64,000 nucleotides of DNA from an uncultured Eubacteriales bacterium (GTDB lineage: Bacteria > Bacillota > Clostridia > Oscillospirales > Oscillospiraceae), in NCBI GenBank assembly GCA_900316745.1, contig ONEB01000005.1, positions 62,001 to 126,000 on the forward strand. Direction: 5' to 3'. A program made the translations under genes and the position numbers. Within the stretch, counting starts at the first letter, position 1, and each line of letters starts with the position of its first letter. This document shows positions 42,801 through 51,073 of the stretch, piece after piece. A model generated the notes under the pieces. It was not told the origin of the DNA and did no database searches. It saw only the letters and a list, made by a program, of their open reading frames with translations.

Positions 42801-44005
42801 TCGGTGTTGCTGTAGTTGGGGCTGGAGAAGCCGACGATGGAGACACGGTTGTCGACCGCGCCGAAGTCGTCGGTCTCGTTGGCGACCGCGCCCGCGAACT
42901 CGTTCAGCGCCGCCTTCAGGGCTGTGATACGGTCGGTCGTGCCCGCGAAGGTATAGAGCCCGGAGTAGGTCGGGCGGGCAGACGTCACGCTGTCCGTGGT
43001 GCGGGCGATTCCATTATCGTCGCAGTACTCCCAGGTGGTGCGGCCGTTGCTGTTGGACGCGACCTCATGTTCCACGCCATTCACGTCACGATAGCAGAGC
43101 TTCGTGTAGGACAGATGGCGGCCGTACATCGGGTAGTTGATGTACATACCGGTTCTGGGTTTCGCAAGCAGCAGTTTGATCGTGGAGTAGGTGTAGGCGT
43201 TGTCACTCGGATACAGCGTCTGAACCGCAGCGTTAGCAGCACTCCAGAGCGCACCGCTCGTCATAACGTCACCGTTCAAGACGTTCTTGTACCAAGGGGA
43301 ATTGCCGTTGGAAGAATAGGTCGTAACCTCGCGGTCAAACACATAGGTGCTGCCGGTCTTCTTGCTGGGGTAGGAAAAGCGCATGTAATACGTACCGATC
43401 TTGCCCTCAATGGTGGTTCTGATCGGGATGTAATACGTCTGGTCGCCAACGACCTCACGGAAGTAGAAGGCGTTGTCGATGTTGGTGGTGGCGTCGGTCT
43501 CGCTCATGAACCAGCCGATGTCCGCGCCCAGGTGCTCGACGATGTCGCCGGTGAACCAGTAGTTGGCCGGATAGTAGCGATACAGATAGTCCTTGACGCC
43601 GTAGACGCGATAGTAGTTATCGCCATCCTTGTAGTAGTAGGCGCCGTTGGCGATATCCTCCAGATACTTGTTGTTCTGGACGGTCGGATCGCCGGTGGGC
43701 ATATCACGCGTGTCCATGGAGCCGGACTGATCGACCACAAGGACGAAGTCCGTCGGGATCTTCTCGGTGACGCCCTGGGTCTTGACCTCGCCGGTCGCCC
43801 AGGACTCCATGGTGATGTCATAGGTCCCGTTCGTCGTATTGGCCGAGAGGGTCTTTGTGAGATTCAAGTTGCCGCTCGTGTCCTGTTCCGGGTCGGGGTT
43901 CGTGATGCCGTTGGCGTCCGCCGCCGCAGCGGGCAGCGAGAACGTCGGCAGGAGCGACGCCACCATCACGAGGACGAGGAGCCAACATAATGCGCGTTTC
44001 TTCAT
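39875..44005 (-). CDS. Large secreted von Willebrand factor A domain protein
   Basis: About 1,376 residues. A signal peptide (MKKRALCWLLVLVMVASLLP, cleaved near AAAA) is followed by a vWA domain whose MIDAS motif is DFVLVVDQSGSMDTRD; later parts are NTIVIFFTDGQPGDYH and SIFSIGVFGESDANP. The vWA domain is split by a ~200-residue aromatic-rich insertion. Several beta-rich, probably immunoglobulin-like or Cna-B-like modules follow. The C-terminus is a Pro/Asp/Gly repeat (DPGTPDDPGTPDQPDDPG) and an amphipathic helix (LSLLKTLFQSLLNGLGNLFK, ending GLGGW). No LPxTG or SLH domain is seen, so surface attachment is unexplained. Likely an adhesin or surface-assembly protein. The ATG 9 bases after AAGGA is preferred over one two codons earlier. 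Confidence 0.87.
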   Translation of the reverse strand: MKKRALCWLLVLVMVASLLPTFSLPAAAADANGITNPDPEQDTSGNLNLTKTLSANTTNGTYDITMESWATGEVKTQGVTEKIPTDFVLVVDQSGSMDTRDMPTGDPTVQNNKYLEDIANGAYYYKDGDNYYRVYGVKDYLYRYYPANYWFTGDIVEHLGADIGWFMSETDATTNIDNAFYFREVVGDQTYYIPIRTTIEGKIGTYYMRFSYPSKKTGSTYVFDREVTTYSSNGNSPWYKNVLNGDVMTSGALWSAANAAVQTLYPSDNAYTYSTIKLLLAKPRTGMYINYPMYGRHLSYTKLCYRDVNGVEHEVASNSNGRTTWEYCDDNGIARTTDSVTSARPTYSGLYTFAGTTDRITALKAALNEFAGAVANETDDFGAVDNRVSIVGFSSPNYSNTELLTHTERDISSGSTNGWQKGTCDNNVSEYYGKGLVGATDGNVGTVNPKITNAITAITANGGTQPEDGLNMAYQVLTNRSNTTYTIRSGEHKDETVDRNTIVIFFTDGQPGDYHYSDQYSEANEVVAQAKQIKDYGKTLDYGTSIFSIGVFGESDANPLTYSHATRTNSQGEDKAWKYLGGWMESYHDKYYPYSWYCLRRQWRPNSASASDNYTATPNDTIFDYMSVVSSNYPDAEQFIAPAWLSGNHTGANGYTGATDGVRHKETAQTTNKYYRMASNQDTLVAAFLQAVTMNNEEITSDTSVPLNETAIFKDKVNLADFDTTGATYTVKWQPVKEENGQIVNNGNAETKVNGAAVPADGQISYSGFNYSENFVTSAHPGQKLVITINGLTPKKTVGKLKSNDGNAGVYGPEDEDPTVSITSPTLQFSESAAKTYVIDFNAKMTVATDVTKLVGATNDTVTGTNGSFVKSGTNVTYQLDTGVQTTANAAPVQINKAYSAVDYATVYGMLANVTGDQLGWKQITTIPAGSVYYDDDLTNASAVTVGDGSGYNAALQATPASQTLANGQYSFKFNGTGIDVYCTTYDKDENGKPVGYVQAKLDDDLTTMRSYSITERYNVPTISFRDLGAGEHTLTLNVLSTSRYKLDGIRVYNPVQNQDLYQDTNEQYAAYINMREALVNNQDTYNLEAFNDNLTDAFLGALFVDDSTKLVRLIDATAEEAAAGTGITYVDAEGNVVTPGTEGAKAMKNAYTDQFDAYKANSPKHEIYLKTNESITFQLTSAGIIAAQSGKLWIGLSAPDAGDDSGKVEFKADEQQQISSALDMYYPITAARMGDQGSVTITNKGDHIISVTNLKITGNQAIYQAYLQSSANANAVGDVAYAMAVEDVMPLVFEPVTMMTVKLAANGGVDPDAQVDPGTVDPEDPGTPDDPGTPDQPDDPGADKPAWTDPLSLLKTLFQSLLNGLGNLFKGLGGW

Positions 44006-44047
44006 ACTCATTCTTCCTTTCTATTGATTGAGATATCTATACAAAAC

Positions 44048-44075
44048 AAAAAAGCGCCGGATCGCTCCGGCGCTT
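44048..44075 (-). terminator. Intrinsic terminator upstream of the vWA gene
   Basis: AAGCGCCGGA (44052-44061) pairs perfectly with TCCGGCGCTT (44066-44075). On the minus strand TTTTTTGTTTTG follows. It insulates the vWA operon from upstream transcription. Confidence 0.75.
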
Positions 44076-44091
44076 AAACATGCGCAAATTG

Positions 44092-44228
44092 GGACACCTA
44101 TCCCCTTCCTTTGGAAGAGGGGCAGGTGCCCCGGTTTTCAGCAACCGGATTCAATTGGTTTTTGCGCATGACAAAAGGACAGCCCACCCTGTTTCGTCAG
44201 CACACGAAAAAGGGGACACCTGTCCCGA
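44092..44228. repeat. REP-like inverted repeat pair
   Basis: Two units containing GGGACACCTRTCCC (44092-44105 and 44215-44228) lie about 120 bases apart, the first within a longer imperfect hairpin reaching GGGGCAGGTGCCCC. Similar GGGGACACCTGTCCC palindromes are, from memory, often associated with REP elements and IS200-like transposases. No transposase is present here. Confidence 0.4.
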
Positions 44229-44400
44229 TCACACACAGCAACCGGATATATCTTTTTCAGCTCCATCGAAAATTGTTACAGCAACCCAATCTTCGACGTA
44301 TAGTCAGAATACCGTAATTTCAAGCATTTGTCAATTGGAGATTGGTACAAAAAAGTTTCAGCTTTGCAGTTTAAGACGTTTTAAATAGCAAAAAGTTCGC

Positions 44401-44436
44401 AAAAAAAGACCGTCCCCATAAAAGGACGGTCTTTTT
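44401..44436 (-). terminator. Terminator of rpmE
   Basis: AAAGACCGTCC (44405-44415) pairs with GGACGGTCTTT (44424-44434). T-rich flanks are present on both strands; it lies 14 bases beyond the rpmE stop. Confidence 0.88.
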
Positions 44437-44449
44437 GCGGTTCAACAGA

Positions 44450-44650
44450 TTACTGGATGCCGTACTTCTTGTTGAACTTATCCACGCGGCCGCTGGTGTC
44501 GACGAGCTTCTGCTTGCCGGTGTAGAACGGGTGGCACTTGGCGCAGATCTCGACGGTGATGTTCTGCTTGGTGGAGCCGGTCTCGTACACGGCGCCGCAG
44601 GCGCAGCGGATGGTGGTGGGCTGGTAATTCGGATGGATACCGGATTTCAT
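44450..44650 (-). CDS. rpmE: 50S ribosomal protein L31
   Basis: A 66-residue L31. It starts [20 protein letters not shown] and contains the four zinc-binding cysteines (C16, C18, C36, C39; CAC and CAKC), so it is the zinc-containing form rather than the zinc-free paralogue. The KFNKKYG end is typical. GAGGAAG is about 9 bases upstream of the ATG; a TTG two codons earlier is unlikely. Monocistronic, with its own terminator. Confidence 0.96.
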   Translation of the reverse strand: MKSGIHPNYQPTTIRCACGAVYETGSTKQNITVEICAKCHPFYTGKQKLVDTSGRVDKFNKKYGIQ

Positions 44651-44769
44651 AGTCAATCAACTTCCTCAATATAAGCTGTCTTGAGCACGCAGAAAGCGCG
44701 TGGTTACAAGACGCAAAATGGATTGTAACACAACGAAAACGAAATTGCAAGAGATTTGTGAAAAAGATT

Positions 44770-46176
44770 TTACGCTCTTCTCCACTTCACGCCCTGCGGG
44801 GTGTCCTCAAGGATGATGCCCCGGGCTTTCAGCTCATCGCGGATGCGGTCGGCCTCCGCCCAGTTCTTCGCCTTGCGGGCGGCCTGACGTGCCTCGATCT
44901 GCGCTTCGATCTCGGCAGCCTCGTCGTCCTCCTTCTCTTCCGCAAACGGGATGCCCAGCACGTCGCAGAGCTCCAGGAAGATCGCGCGGCAGCCCTCGGC
45001 CAGCGCCTTCGACGGATCAGACGCCGGAGAGACGGCGGCGTTCACCTCGCGCACGAGCTCGAAGATGACGGAGATCGCGTCCGCGGTATTGAAGTCATCG
45101 TCCATGACGAGATCAAACTTCTCGCGGTATTTCGAGAGGCTCTCGACGAACGCAGCGTCCTCGGCGGAGAGCTCGCCGTCGCGGCCGTTCTTGACGAAGA
45201 AGTCGAGGTTCTGCTTCGCGGTCGTGAGGCGCTCCAGCGCGGCCTTCGCCTGCATGAGGATCTCGCCGGAGTAGTTCAGCGGAGAGCGATAGTGGCTCAT
45301 GAGCATGAACATGCGGATGCAGTCATAGCCGTAGGCCTGAGCCGCCTCGCGCACGGTGAAGAAATTGCCGAGAGACTTCGACATCTTCTTGTTGTCGATA
45401 TTGATAAAGCCGTTGTGCAGCCAGTAGTTGACGAACTTGCAGCCGTTCGCCGCCTCAGACTGGGCGATCTCGTTCTCGTGGTGCGGGAAGGCGAGGTCGC
45501 TGCCGCCGCAGTGGATGTCGATCGTCTTGCCAAGGTAGCGGTTGGACATGGCGGAGCACTCGATGTGCCAGCCGGGTCTGCCCTTGCCCCACGGAGAGTC
45601 CCAGTACGGCTCGCCGGGCTTGGCGGCCTTCCAGAGCGCGAAGTCGAGGGGGTTCTCCTTGATGTCGTTGACGTCGATGCGCGCGCCGGACTGGAGGTCC
45701 TCGATGGGCTGGTGCGAGAGCTTGCCGTAGTCGGCAAACTTCAGCGTGCGGTAGTACACATCGCCGTTCACCTCGTAGGCATAGCCCTTTTCGATGAGCG
45801 TGGTGACGATGTCGATAATCTGCTGGATGTTCTCGGTGGCCTTGGGATGCACCGTCGCGGCGCGGACGCCCAGCGCCTTCGCGTCGACGAAGTATTCCTC
45901 GATGTACTTCTTCGCGACCTCGTCGCTCGTGATGCCCTCTTCGTTCGCGCGCTTGATGATCTTGTCGTCGACGTCGGTGAAGTTCTGCACGAACGTGACG
46001 TCATAGCCGCGGTACTCGAAATAGCGGCGCAGCACGTCGAACATGATGATCGGGCGGGCGTTGCCGACGTGGATATAGTTATACACCGTCGGGCCGCAGG
46101 CGTACATGCGCACCTTGCCGGGCTCGATGGGCACGAACTCCTCTTTCTGCATGGACATGGTATTATAAAGCTTCAT
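44770..46176 (-). CDS. cysS: Cysteinyl-tRNA synthetase
   Basis: A 468-residue class I synthetase. The zinc ligand Cys and the HIGH-type motif are in [39 protein letters not shown] supplies further zinc and substrate contacts, and [13 protein letters not shown] is the KMSKS loop. The C-terminal anticodon-binding region is shorter and charged. GGGAGG precedes the ATG by 8 bases; the upstream in-frame extension has no SD and overlaps the promoter. Confidence 0.97.
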   Translation of the reverse strand: MKLYNTMSMQKEEFVPIEPGKVRMYACGPTVYNYIHVGNARPIIMFDVLRRYFEYRGYDVTFVQNFTDVDDKIIKRANEEGITSDEVAKKYIEEYFVDAKALGVRAATVHPKATENIQQIIDIVTTLIEKGYAYEVNGDVYYRTLKFADYGKLSHQPIEDLQSGARIDVNDIKENPLDFALWKAAKPGEPYWDSPWGKGRPGWHIECSAMSNRYLGKTIDIHCGGSDLAFPHHENEIAQSEAANGCKFVNYWLHNGFINIDNKKMSKSLGNFFTVREAAQAYGYDCIRMFMLMSHYRSPLNYSGEILMQAKAALERLTTAKQNLDFFVKNGRDGELSAEDAAFVESLSKYREKFDLVMDDDFNTADAISVIFELVREVNAAVSPASDPSKALAEGCRAIFLELCDVLGIPFAEEKEDDEAAEIEAQIEARQAARKAKNWAEADRIRDELKARGIILEDTPQGVKWRRA

Positions 46177-46217
46177 AGGTTTTTCCTCCCGGATGCTACT
46201 ATTATACAATAGAAGAT

Positions 46218-46247
46218 ATTTTATCATAGTGCGCTCAGGATTGTCAA
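46218..46247 (-). promoter_or_regulatory. Promoter of cysS
   Basis: On the minus strand TTGACA (46247-46242), an 18-base spacer and TAAAAT (46223-46218), 42 bases upstream of the ATG. No T-box leader is visible; the leader is too short for one. Confidence 0.65.
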
Positions 46248-46254
46248 CGCAAAG

Positions 46255-46287
46255 AAAAGCCCGGACAGACATTTGCCTGTCCGGGTT
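46255..46287 (-). terminator. Terminator of sstT
   Basis: AGCCCGGACAG (46258-46268) pairs with CTGTCCGGGTT (46277-46287). On the minus strand the stem is followed by TTTTCTTTG. Confidence 0.8.
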
Positions 46288-46302
46288 GATATGCAGGAAA
46301 GC

Positions 46303-47523
46303 TTAGAACTTAATCTCCTTGCCTCTCTTGCGCCACTCGCGGAATTCCGCGGTAGCGGTGAAGAGCGCGTCGGAGGAGGAGTTCAGCGCGGTCTCCATGG
46401 AGTCCTGGATGACGCCGATGATGAAGCCGACGCCGACGACCTGCATGGCGATGTCGTTCGGGATGCCGAACAGCGAGCACGCCATCGGGATCAGCAGCAG
46501 GGAGCCGCCCGCAACGCCGGAAGCGCCGCACGCGCCCAGAGCCGACATGACGCTCAGCAGGACCGCGACCGGGAAGTACACCGTCATGTTCAGCGTGTGG
46601 GCAGCGGCCAGAGCCATGACCGTGATCGTGACGGCAGCACCCGCCATGTTGACGGTCGCGCCGAGCGGGATGGACACGGAATAGATGTTCTTGTCCAGAC
46701 CCAGCTCTTCGCACAGGGACATGTTCACGGGGATGTTCGCCGCGCTGGAGCGCGTGAAGAACGCGGTCACGCCGCTCTGGCGGATGCAGCGCCAGACCAG
46801 CGGATACGGGTTCTTGCGCAGGCAGATGAACACCATGATGGGGTTGACGACGAACGCGGAGAACAGCATGCAGCCGACGAGCAGGGCAAGCAGCTTGCCG
46901 TACTCGGTGAAGATCGCGAGACCGCTCTCGGAGACAGCCGCGAACACGAGGCCCATGATGCCGAAGGGCGCGAAGTTGATGACCCAGCGCACCGCCGTGC
47001 TGACGGCGTCGGACAGGTCGGACAGGAACTTCTTGCTGGTCTCGGAGGCCGCACGCAGCGCGATGCCGAGCACGACAGCCCAGAACAGAACGCCGAGGAA
47101 GTTGCCCTCCGCAACGCTGGCGATGGGGTTGGCAACGAGCTTGCCAAGCAGAGTCTTGAAGACTTCGCCGATGCCCTGCGCGGGCTCATAGCCGGCGGCG
47201 GCGTCCGCGAGCGTGATCGTGACCGGGAAGAGCATGCTGCCCACGACCGCGATGACAGCGGCCAGGAACGTGGACAGGAGGTACAGGATCACGATGGTGA
47301 CAAACTGACTGCCGAGCTTTTCACGGCTCTGCGCAAGGGAGCTGGACACCAGCACAAGAACGAGCACCGGGGCAATCGCTTTCAGGGCGCCGACAAAGAT
47401 CGTGCCGAACATGCCGATCCAGGTCGCCTGGGGGACGACCAGCGCGAGAATCGCGCCGATCACGAGTCCGATGACGATGCGAAGCACCAGACTCACGCTT
47501 GTGTAAGCTTTGATGAGTTTCAT
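46303..47523 (-). CDS. sstT: Serine/threonine:sodium symporter
   Basis: A 406-residue DAACS-family transporter of the SstT type. Hallmarks are the serine-rich RSSAANIPVNMSLCEELGLD loop, SVSIPLGATVNMAGAAVTIT (the NMAGAA substrate-binding motif) and SGVAGGSLLLIPMACSLFGI. It imports serine and threonine with sodium. The start is the ATG 8 bases after AAAGGAG. It is a normal single-domain transporter, in contrast to the fusion at 4.2-5.8 kb. Confidence 0.93.
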   Translation of the reverse strand: MKLIKAYTSVSLVLRIVIGLVIGAILALVVPQATWIGMFGTIFVGALKAIAPVLVLVLVSSSLAQSREKLGSQFVTIVILYLLSTFLAAVIAVVGSMLFPVTITLADAAAGYEPAQGIGEVFKTLLGKLVANPIASVAEGNFLGVLFWAVVLGIALRAASETSKKFLSDLSDAVSTAVRWVINFAPFGIMGLVFAAVSESGLAIFTEYGKLLALLVGCMLFSAFVVNPIMVFICLRKNPYPLVWRCIRQSGVTAFFTRSSAANIPVNMSLCEELGLDKNIYSVSIPLGATVNMAGAAVTITVMALAAAHTLNMTVYFPVAVLLSVMSALGACGASGVAGGSLLLIPMACSLFGIPNDIAMQVVGVGFIIGVIQDSMETALNSSSDALFTATAEFREWRKRGKEIKF

Positions 47524-47594
47524 TGGAATTCTCCTTTTATCTCTCTGTGTCTGCGTTACGGACACGTGTGTATACGCGCCAACATCTTAACATG

Positions 47595-47634
47595 CTGCCC
47601 TTTCGGAAGCAAGAATAACGCTCCAAAAGGGCAG
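47595..47634 (-). terminator. Inverted repeat between pepV-like gene and sstT
   Basis: CTGCCCTTTCGGAAGC (47595-47610) pairs with GCTCCAAAAGGGCAG (47620-47634) with one bulge. It lies 15 bases past the peptidase stop and has only a weak T-tract, so it could be a terminator or an operator for sstT. Confidence 0.4.
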
Positions 47635-47648
47635 GATTTTAAGATTTG

Positions 47649-49016
47649 TTAAGAATTAGCGAGCGCTTTTATCGCAGCGGCATAGATTTCCGTGCAGCGG
47701 CGGAGCGTTTCCAGCGGGATGTATTCGTCCGGCTCATGCTCCGAAAGCGGCTCGTCCGGGAAGATCGGGCCGAACGCGACGATGTTCGGCATGGTCTTGG
47801 CGTAGGTGCCGCCGCCGATGGACACGAGCGTCGGCTCGTCGCCGGTTTCGGCGGCGTAGACGTCCTGCAGCGTGCGGATGAGCGGCGTATCGGCGGGGAT
47901 GTAGAGCGGCGGCGTAAAGGTGCTGTCCGTCTCGGCGAAGCCCGCGTCCGCCATCGCGGCGGTGAGCGCAGGGTGGAAATCCGGCTCGCCGAACGTGACG
48001 GGAACGCGGAGGTTTACGCCCAGCGTAAGCGTGCGTCCCTCCGTCGCGGCAGTGCCGAGGTTCACGGTCATCCTGCCGGAGACCGCGTCGCGCAGTCCGA
48101 CGCCGAGCGCCGCGCCGTCGGTCTCACGCGGATAGAGCCGCGCGACGGCTGCCATGGCGGCCTTTTCCTGATCGCTGAGCGGGAGCCGGGCGAGGAAGTC
48201 CGCGAGGCGGGAAATGGCGTTCTCGCCCTTTTCGGGCGTGCTGCCGTGGGCGCTGCGCCCCTGCGCGGCAACGCAGGTCCTGTCTCCCGCTTTCGCCACC
48301 GTGATATACGGAATGGAGGCGGCAAGCGCCGCCGCGTCGGCATACAGCGCAGCGTCCAGCTCCGCCTCGGCGCAGGCGGGCACCATGTTCAGCGCCGTGC
48401 CGCCTCGAAGCGAGAGCAGCCTGCCGTCCGCCGGGAGCGTGACGGCATAGTGCGCGGAGAAAATGCCCTTTTCGCCGTTGATGATTGGGAAATCGCCGTC
48501 GGGCGTGAAGCCCAGCGCGGGCAGCTCCTGTCCGGTCCGGACATAGTGCTCCATACAGGCGCAGTGGGTCTCCTCGTTCAGGCCGAAGAGGATGCGCACA
48601 CGGCGGCGGAGCTTCTCTCCGCTTTCGACGAGGGCTTTCAGTCCATAGAGCGCCGCCATCATCGGGCCTTTGTCGTCCACCGCGCCGCGGGCATAGAGCT
48701 TCCCGTCCGCGATCTCGGCGCCGTAGGGCGGATGGGTCCAGCCCGTGCCCTCGGGCACGACGTCAAGGTGGCCGAGCACGACCACGAGCTCCTCGCCCTC
48801 GCCGTAATCCAGCCAGCCGCAGTAGCCGTCGAGGTCGTGCGGCGCAAAGCCCATCTCCGCGCCGAGGCGCAGAACGTAATCGAGGCAGTCCTGCGCGCCG
48901 CGTCCGAACACGGTGCCGTCCTCGCCGAGCGCCTCCACGCTCGGGATGCGCAGCAGCCCCTGAAGCGCTGCGACCTCTTCATCAAAATGATCCCTGATCC
49001 ATGTCTTGTGATCCAT
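47649..49016 (-). CDS. pepV: Sapep/PepV family Mn2+-dependent dipeptidase
   Basis: A 455-residue M20-type metallopeptidase. Metal ligands and catalysis: VVVLGHLDVVPEGTGW (His, Asp), GRGAxDxKG-like ARGAVDDKGPMMAALYGLKA and GLNEETHCACMEHYV (the Glu-Glu pair). The lid domain (residues ~185-370) has RSAHGSTPEKGENAI. The terminal metal ligand is in FGPIFPDEPLSEHEPDEYI. It hydrolyses dipeptides and cleaves N-terminal residues from short peptides in the cytosol. GAAGGAAG precedes the ATG. It lies 32 bases after the nucleoside phosphorylase gene, with a TATAAT in the gap. Confidence 0.92.
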   Translation of the reverse strand: MDHKTWIRDHFDEEVAALQGLLRIPSVEALGEDGTVFGRGAQDCLDYVLRLGAEMGFAPHDLDGYCGWLDYGEGEELVVVLGHLDVVPEGTGWTHPPYGAEIADGKLYARGAVDDKGPMMAALYGLKALVESGEKLRRRVRILFGLNEETHCACMEHYVRTGQELPALGFTPDGDFPIINGEKGIFSAHYAVTLPADGRLLSLRGGTALNMVPACAEAELDAALYADAAALAASIPYITVAKAGDRTCVAAQGRSAHGSTPEKGENAISRLADFLARLPLSDQEKAAMAAVARLYPRETDGAALGVGLRDAVSGRMTVNLGTAATEGRTLTLGVNLRVPVTFGEPDFHPALTAAMADAGFAETDSTFTPPLYIPADTPLIRTLQDVYAAETGDEPTLVSIGGGTYAKTMPNIVAFGPIFPDEPLSEHEPDEYIPLETLRRCTEIYAAAIKALANS

Positions 49017-49048
49017 ATCGTTACTTCCTTCGTATATTATAATGTAAA

Positions 49049-50353
49049 TTACCGGATGATCGCCTTGATGAACGGGGTATGCACCGGTCTCTCCGGGGTG
49101 ATCGTATAGCAGGCGGCAAGATCCCGCGCAGCGCGCGCCGCGGCCTCGGGTGCGGCGGCATGGATCGTCGCGAGGCTTTCCCCCGCCCTGACGGCGTCGC
49201 CGACCTTTTTGTGCAGCACAACGCCGACGGCCAGGTCGATGACGTCCTCCTTCGTGGCGCGTCCGCCGCCGAGGTGCATCGACACCATGCCGACGTCGCT
49301 CGCCGCGATGTGGGAAACATAGCCGTCCTCCGGCGCGGGCACTTCGACCTGAACGGGCGCTTCGGGCAGCAGGGAAACATCGTACACGGCGTTCCGGTCG
49401 CCGCCCTGCGCCGCGACGAATTCGGCGAGCTTCCGCTTGGCAGAGCCGTCCGCGACGGACTGCTCCAAAGCGGCGCGCGCCGCAGCCTCATCCGGCTCCA
49501 GCCCCGCCGCTGTCAGGATGCAGGCGCCGAGCGTGTAGCACAGCTCCATCAGCTCGCCCGGCTGCGCGCCGGAGAGCGCGGCGATCGCCTCTTTCACCTC
49601 CAGCGCGTTGCCGACGGCGTTGCCGAGAGGCTCGTCCATGTCCGTGATGACAGCGACCGTTTTGCGCCCGGCCATCTTGCCGATCTCGACCATCTCGGTA
49701 GCGAGTGTGCGCGCGTCGGCTTCTGTTTTCATAAACGAGCCGCTGCCGCATTTCACGTCCAGCACAATCACGTCCGCGCCGGCTGCGAGCTTTTTCGACA
49801 TGATGCTGCTCACGATCAGCGGGATGCTGGGCACGGTGCCGGTCACGTCGCGCAGGGCATAGAGCTTTTTATCCGCAGGCACAAGATCCGCCGTCTGTCC
49901 GGCGATGACCATGCCGACGGTCTCGACGTTTTCCAGAAACTTTTCCATCGGCACGGCGGCAGACCAGCCGGGGAAGCTCTCGAGCTTATCGAGCGTGCCG
50001 CCCGTGTGTCCGAGTCCGCGCCCGGACATCTTCGCCATCTTCACGCCGCGCGCCGCCATCATCGGCACAAGCACGAGCGAGGTCTTGTCCCCCACCCCGC
50101 CGGTGGAATGCTTGTCCGCCTTCACGCCGGAGACGCCGGAAAGATCGAGCGTATCCCCGCTGTGCATCATCGCCATCGTGAGATCGAGCGTCTCGCGCCG
50201 GTCCATGCCGCGAAAATAGATCGCCATCGTCATGGCGGACATCTGATAGTCCGGGATCGTACCGTCCGTATAGCCGCGGATCATGAACTGTATCTCCTCG
50301 GTCGTGAGCGCGCCGCCGTCGCGTTTTTTCACGATCAGATCATTCATTTGCAT
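49049..50353 (-). CDS. pdp: Pyrimidine-nucleoside phosphorylase
   Basis: A 434-residue glycosyltransferase family 3 enzyme. It begins NDLIVKKRDGGALTTEEIQF, has the phosphate-binding loop DKHSTGGVGDKTSLVLVPMM and KMSGRGLGHTGGTLDKLESF, and continues with the pyrimidine-nucleoside phosphorylase C-terminal domain. The form with both uridine and thymidine activity is usual in Firmicutes. It salvages pyrimidine nucleosides to base and (deoxy)ribose 1-phosphate. GGGCGGTG is the SD; the ATG two codons later is an alternative. Confidence 0.94.
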   Translation of the reverse strand: MQMNDLIVKKRDGGALTTEEIQFMIRGYTDGTIPDYQMSAMTMAIYFRGMDRRETLDLTMAMMHSGDTLDLSGVSGVKADKHSTGGVGDKTSLVLVPMMAARGVKMAKMSGRGLGHTGGTLDKLESFPGWSAAVPMEKFLENVETVGMVIAGQTADLVPADKKLYALRDVTGTVPSIPLIVSSIMSKKLAAGADVIVLDVKCGSGSFMKTEADARTLATEMVEIGKMAGRKTVAVITDMDEPLGNAVGNALEVKEAIAALSGAQPGELMELCYTLGACILTAAGLEPDEAAARAALEQSVADGSAKRKLAEFVAAQGGDRNAVYDVSLLPEAPVQVEVPAPEDGYVSHIAASDVGMVSMHLGGGRATKEDVIDLAVGVVLHKKVGDAVRAGESLATIHAAAPEAAARAARDLAACYTITPERPVHTPFIKAIIR

Positions 50354-50399
50354 AAAATCACCGCCCTAAAAGCTTAGATATACTGTAACAATATCACAA

Positions 50400-50906
50400 C
50401 TATTGTGGAAATACAAGGTATTTACCGCCATCGATTTCACGCAGGAGCCGGCGCGCCTCGGGCGGAACGTTGGCGCGCGCCTCCGGAATGGCGATCCAGC
50501 CCTGCGCGCCGTCGACGGCATAGAGCGTGCCGTCCGGTCCCGCGTGCCAGAACACGTCCCCCGCGCCCGGAACGGGAATGGTCTCGGGCGGTTCGGGCGG
50601 CTCGGCCTGCGCGGTGGCCGCCAGCTCCGGGAACACCGCGTGCTCCTCGGCGGCAAAGAGCGCGGGCGCGGGCAGACGCTCTCGCTCAAGTCGTGTCAAA
50701 CGCTTGCGCAGGGTCAGGCGCCCTGTCCCATCCGGGAGCATCAGGCCGAGATAGGCCTCCCTGTCCTCCCCATAGACCGACAGACGCAGGCGATCCACAC
50801 CCGGAATCGTGCACGCGGCGGTATAGACGGTATACAGCCCGTCCTGCTCAGCCGTGAGCGCGCCGACAGGCTTGTTCTCATACAAAATCGGAATCGAAAG
50901 ATCCAT
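50400..50906 (-). CDS. Hypothetical protein
   Basis: A 168-residue soluble protein with a beta-rich N-terminal half (MDLSIPILYENKPVGALTAE, VDRLRLSVYGEDREAYLGLM). A basic/leucine-rich middle (RLTLRKRLTRLERERLP) and a proline/glutamate linker (AEPPEPPETIPVPG) follow. The C-terminal part ends GKYLVFPQ. No signal peptide. No family recognised. GGAGGG is 7 bases before the ATG. It diverges from the rplU leader and precedes pdp by 47 bases, so it probably heads the pdp-pepV unit. Confidence 0.65.
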   Translation of the reverse strand: MDLSIPILYENKPVGALTAEQDGLYTVYTAACTIPGVDRLRLSVYGEDREAYLGLMLPDGTGRLTLRKRLTRLERERLPAPALFAAEEHAVFPELAATAQAEPPEPPETIPVPGAGDVFWHAGPDGTLYAVDGAQGWIAIPEARANVPPEARRLLREIDGGKYLVFPQ

Positions 50907-50954
50907 CACACATCCCTCCGCGAAAAGCTTATGCGGATGATTCTAAAATAATGC

Positions 50955-50984
50955 TTGACAACGTGGGCTGTTGGATGGTATAGT
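50955..50984 (+). promoter_or_regulatory. Promoter of the rplU operon
   Basis: TTGACA (50955-50960), an 18-base spacer and TATAGT (50979-50984), followed directly by the L21 leader. Confidence 0.75.
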
Positions 50985-50989
50985 ATCAA

Positions 50990-51073
50990 GGCCGCATTGC
51001 GTGGGTTTGCAAGCAAAACCTTTAGTTTTCGCCCACAAGAGCGAGACTCTACAAGAGAGGCAGGTGCACCAGA
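50990..51073 (+). ncRNA. Ribosomal protein L21 leader
   Basis: The 5' leader between the promoter and rplU matches the conserved L21 leader of Firmicutes in position and in its core: GCGTGGG (50999-51005) can pair with CCCAC (51032-51036), followed by AAGAGCGAGACTCTACAAGA and the AGGCAGGTG start region. It is thought to bind L21 for autogenous control. Confidence 0.75.

Larger units (their letters stand above)
44006..44449. other. Intergenic region with terminators and REP-like sequences
   Basis: About 440 bases without a gene. It holds the minus-directed terminator at 44048-44075, an imperfect long hairpin at 44092-44133 built on GGGACACCTATCCCC, a second GGGACACCTGTCCC unit at 44215-44228, a repeated AGCAACCGGAT (44142 and 44238), and the rpmE terminator at 44401-44436. 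The remaining AT-rich stretch probably includes the promoter of the vWA operon, but no convincing hexamers were found. Confidence 0.6.

Noticed and set aside
39548-43990. Long plus-strand open frame (about 1,480 codons)
   Set aside because: Antisense of the vWA gene. The sense frame has a signal peptide, MIDAS and SD; the antisense product is a repetitive artefact.
46177-46272. N-terminal extension of cysS
   Set aside because: The extra codons overlap the promoter and have no [10 protein letters not shown] behind GGGAGG is the usual start.
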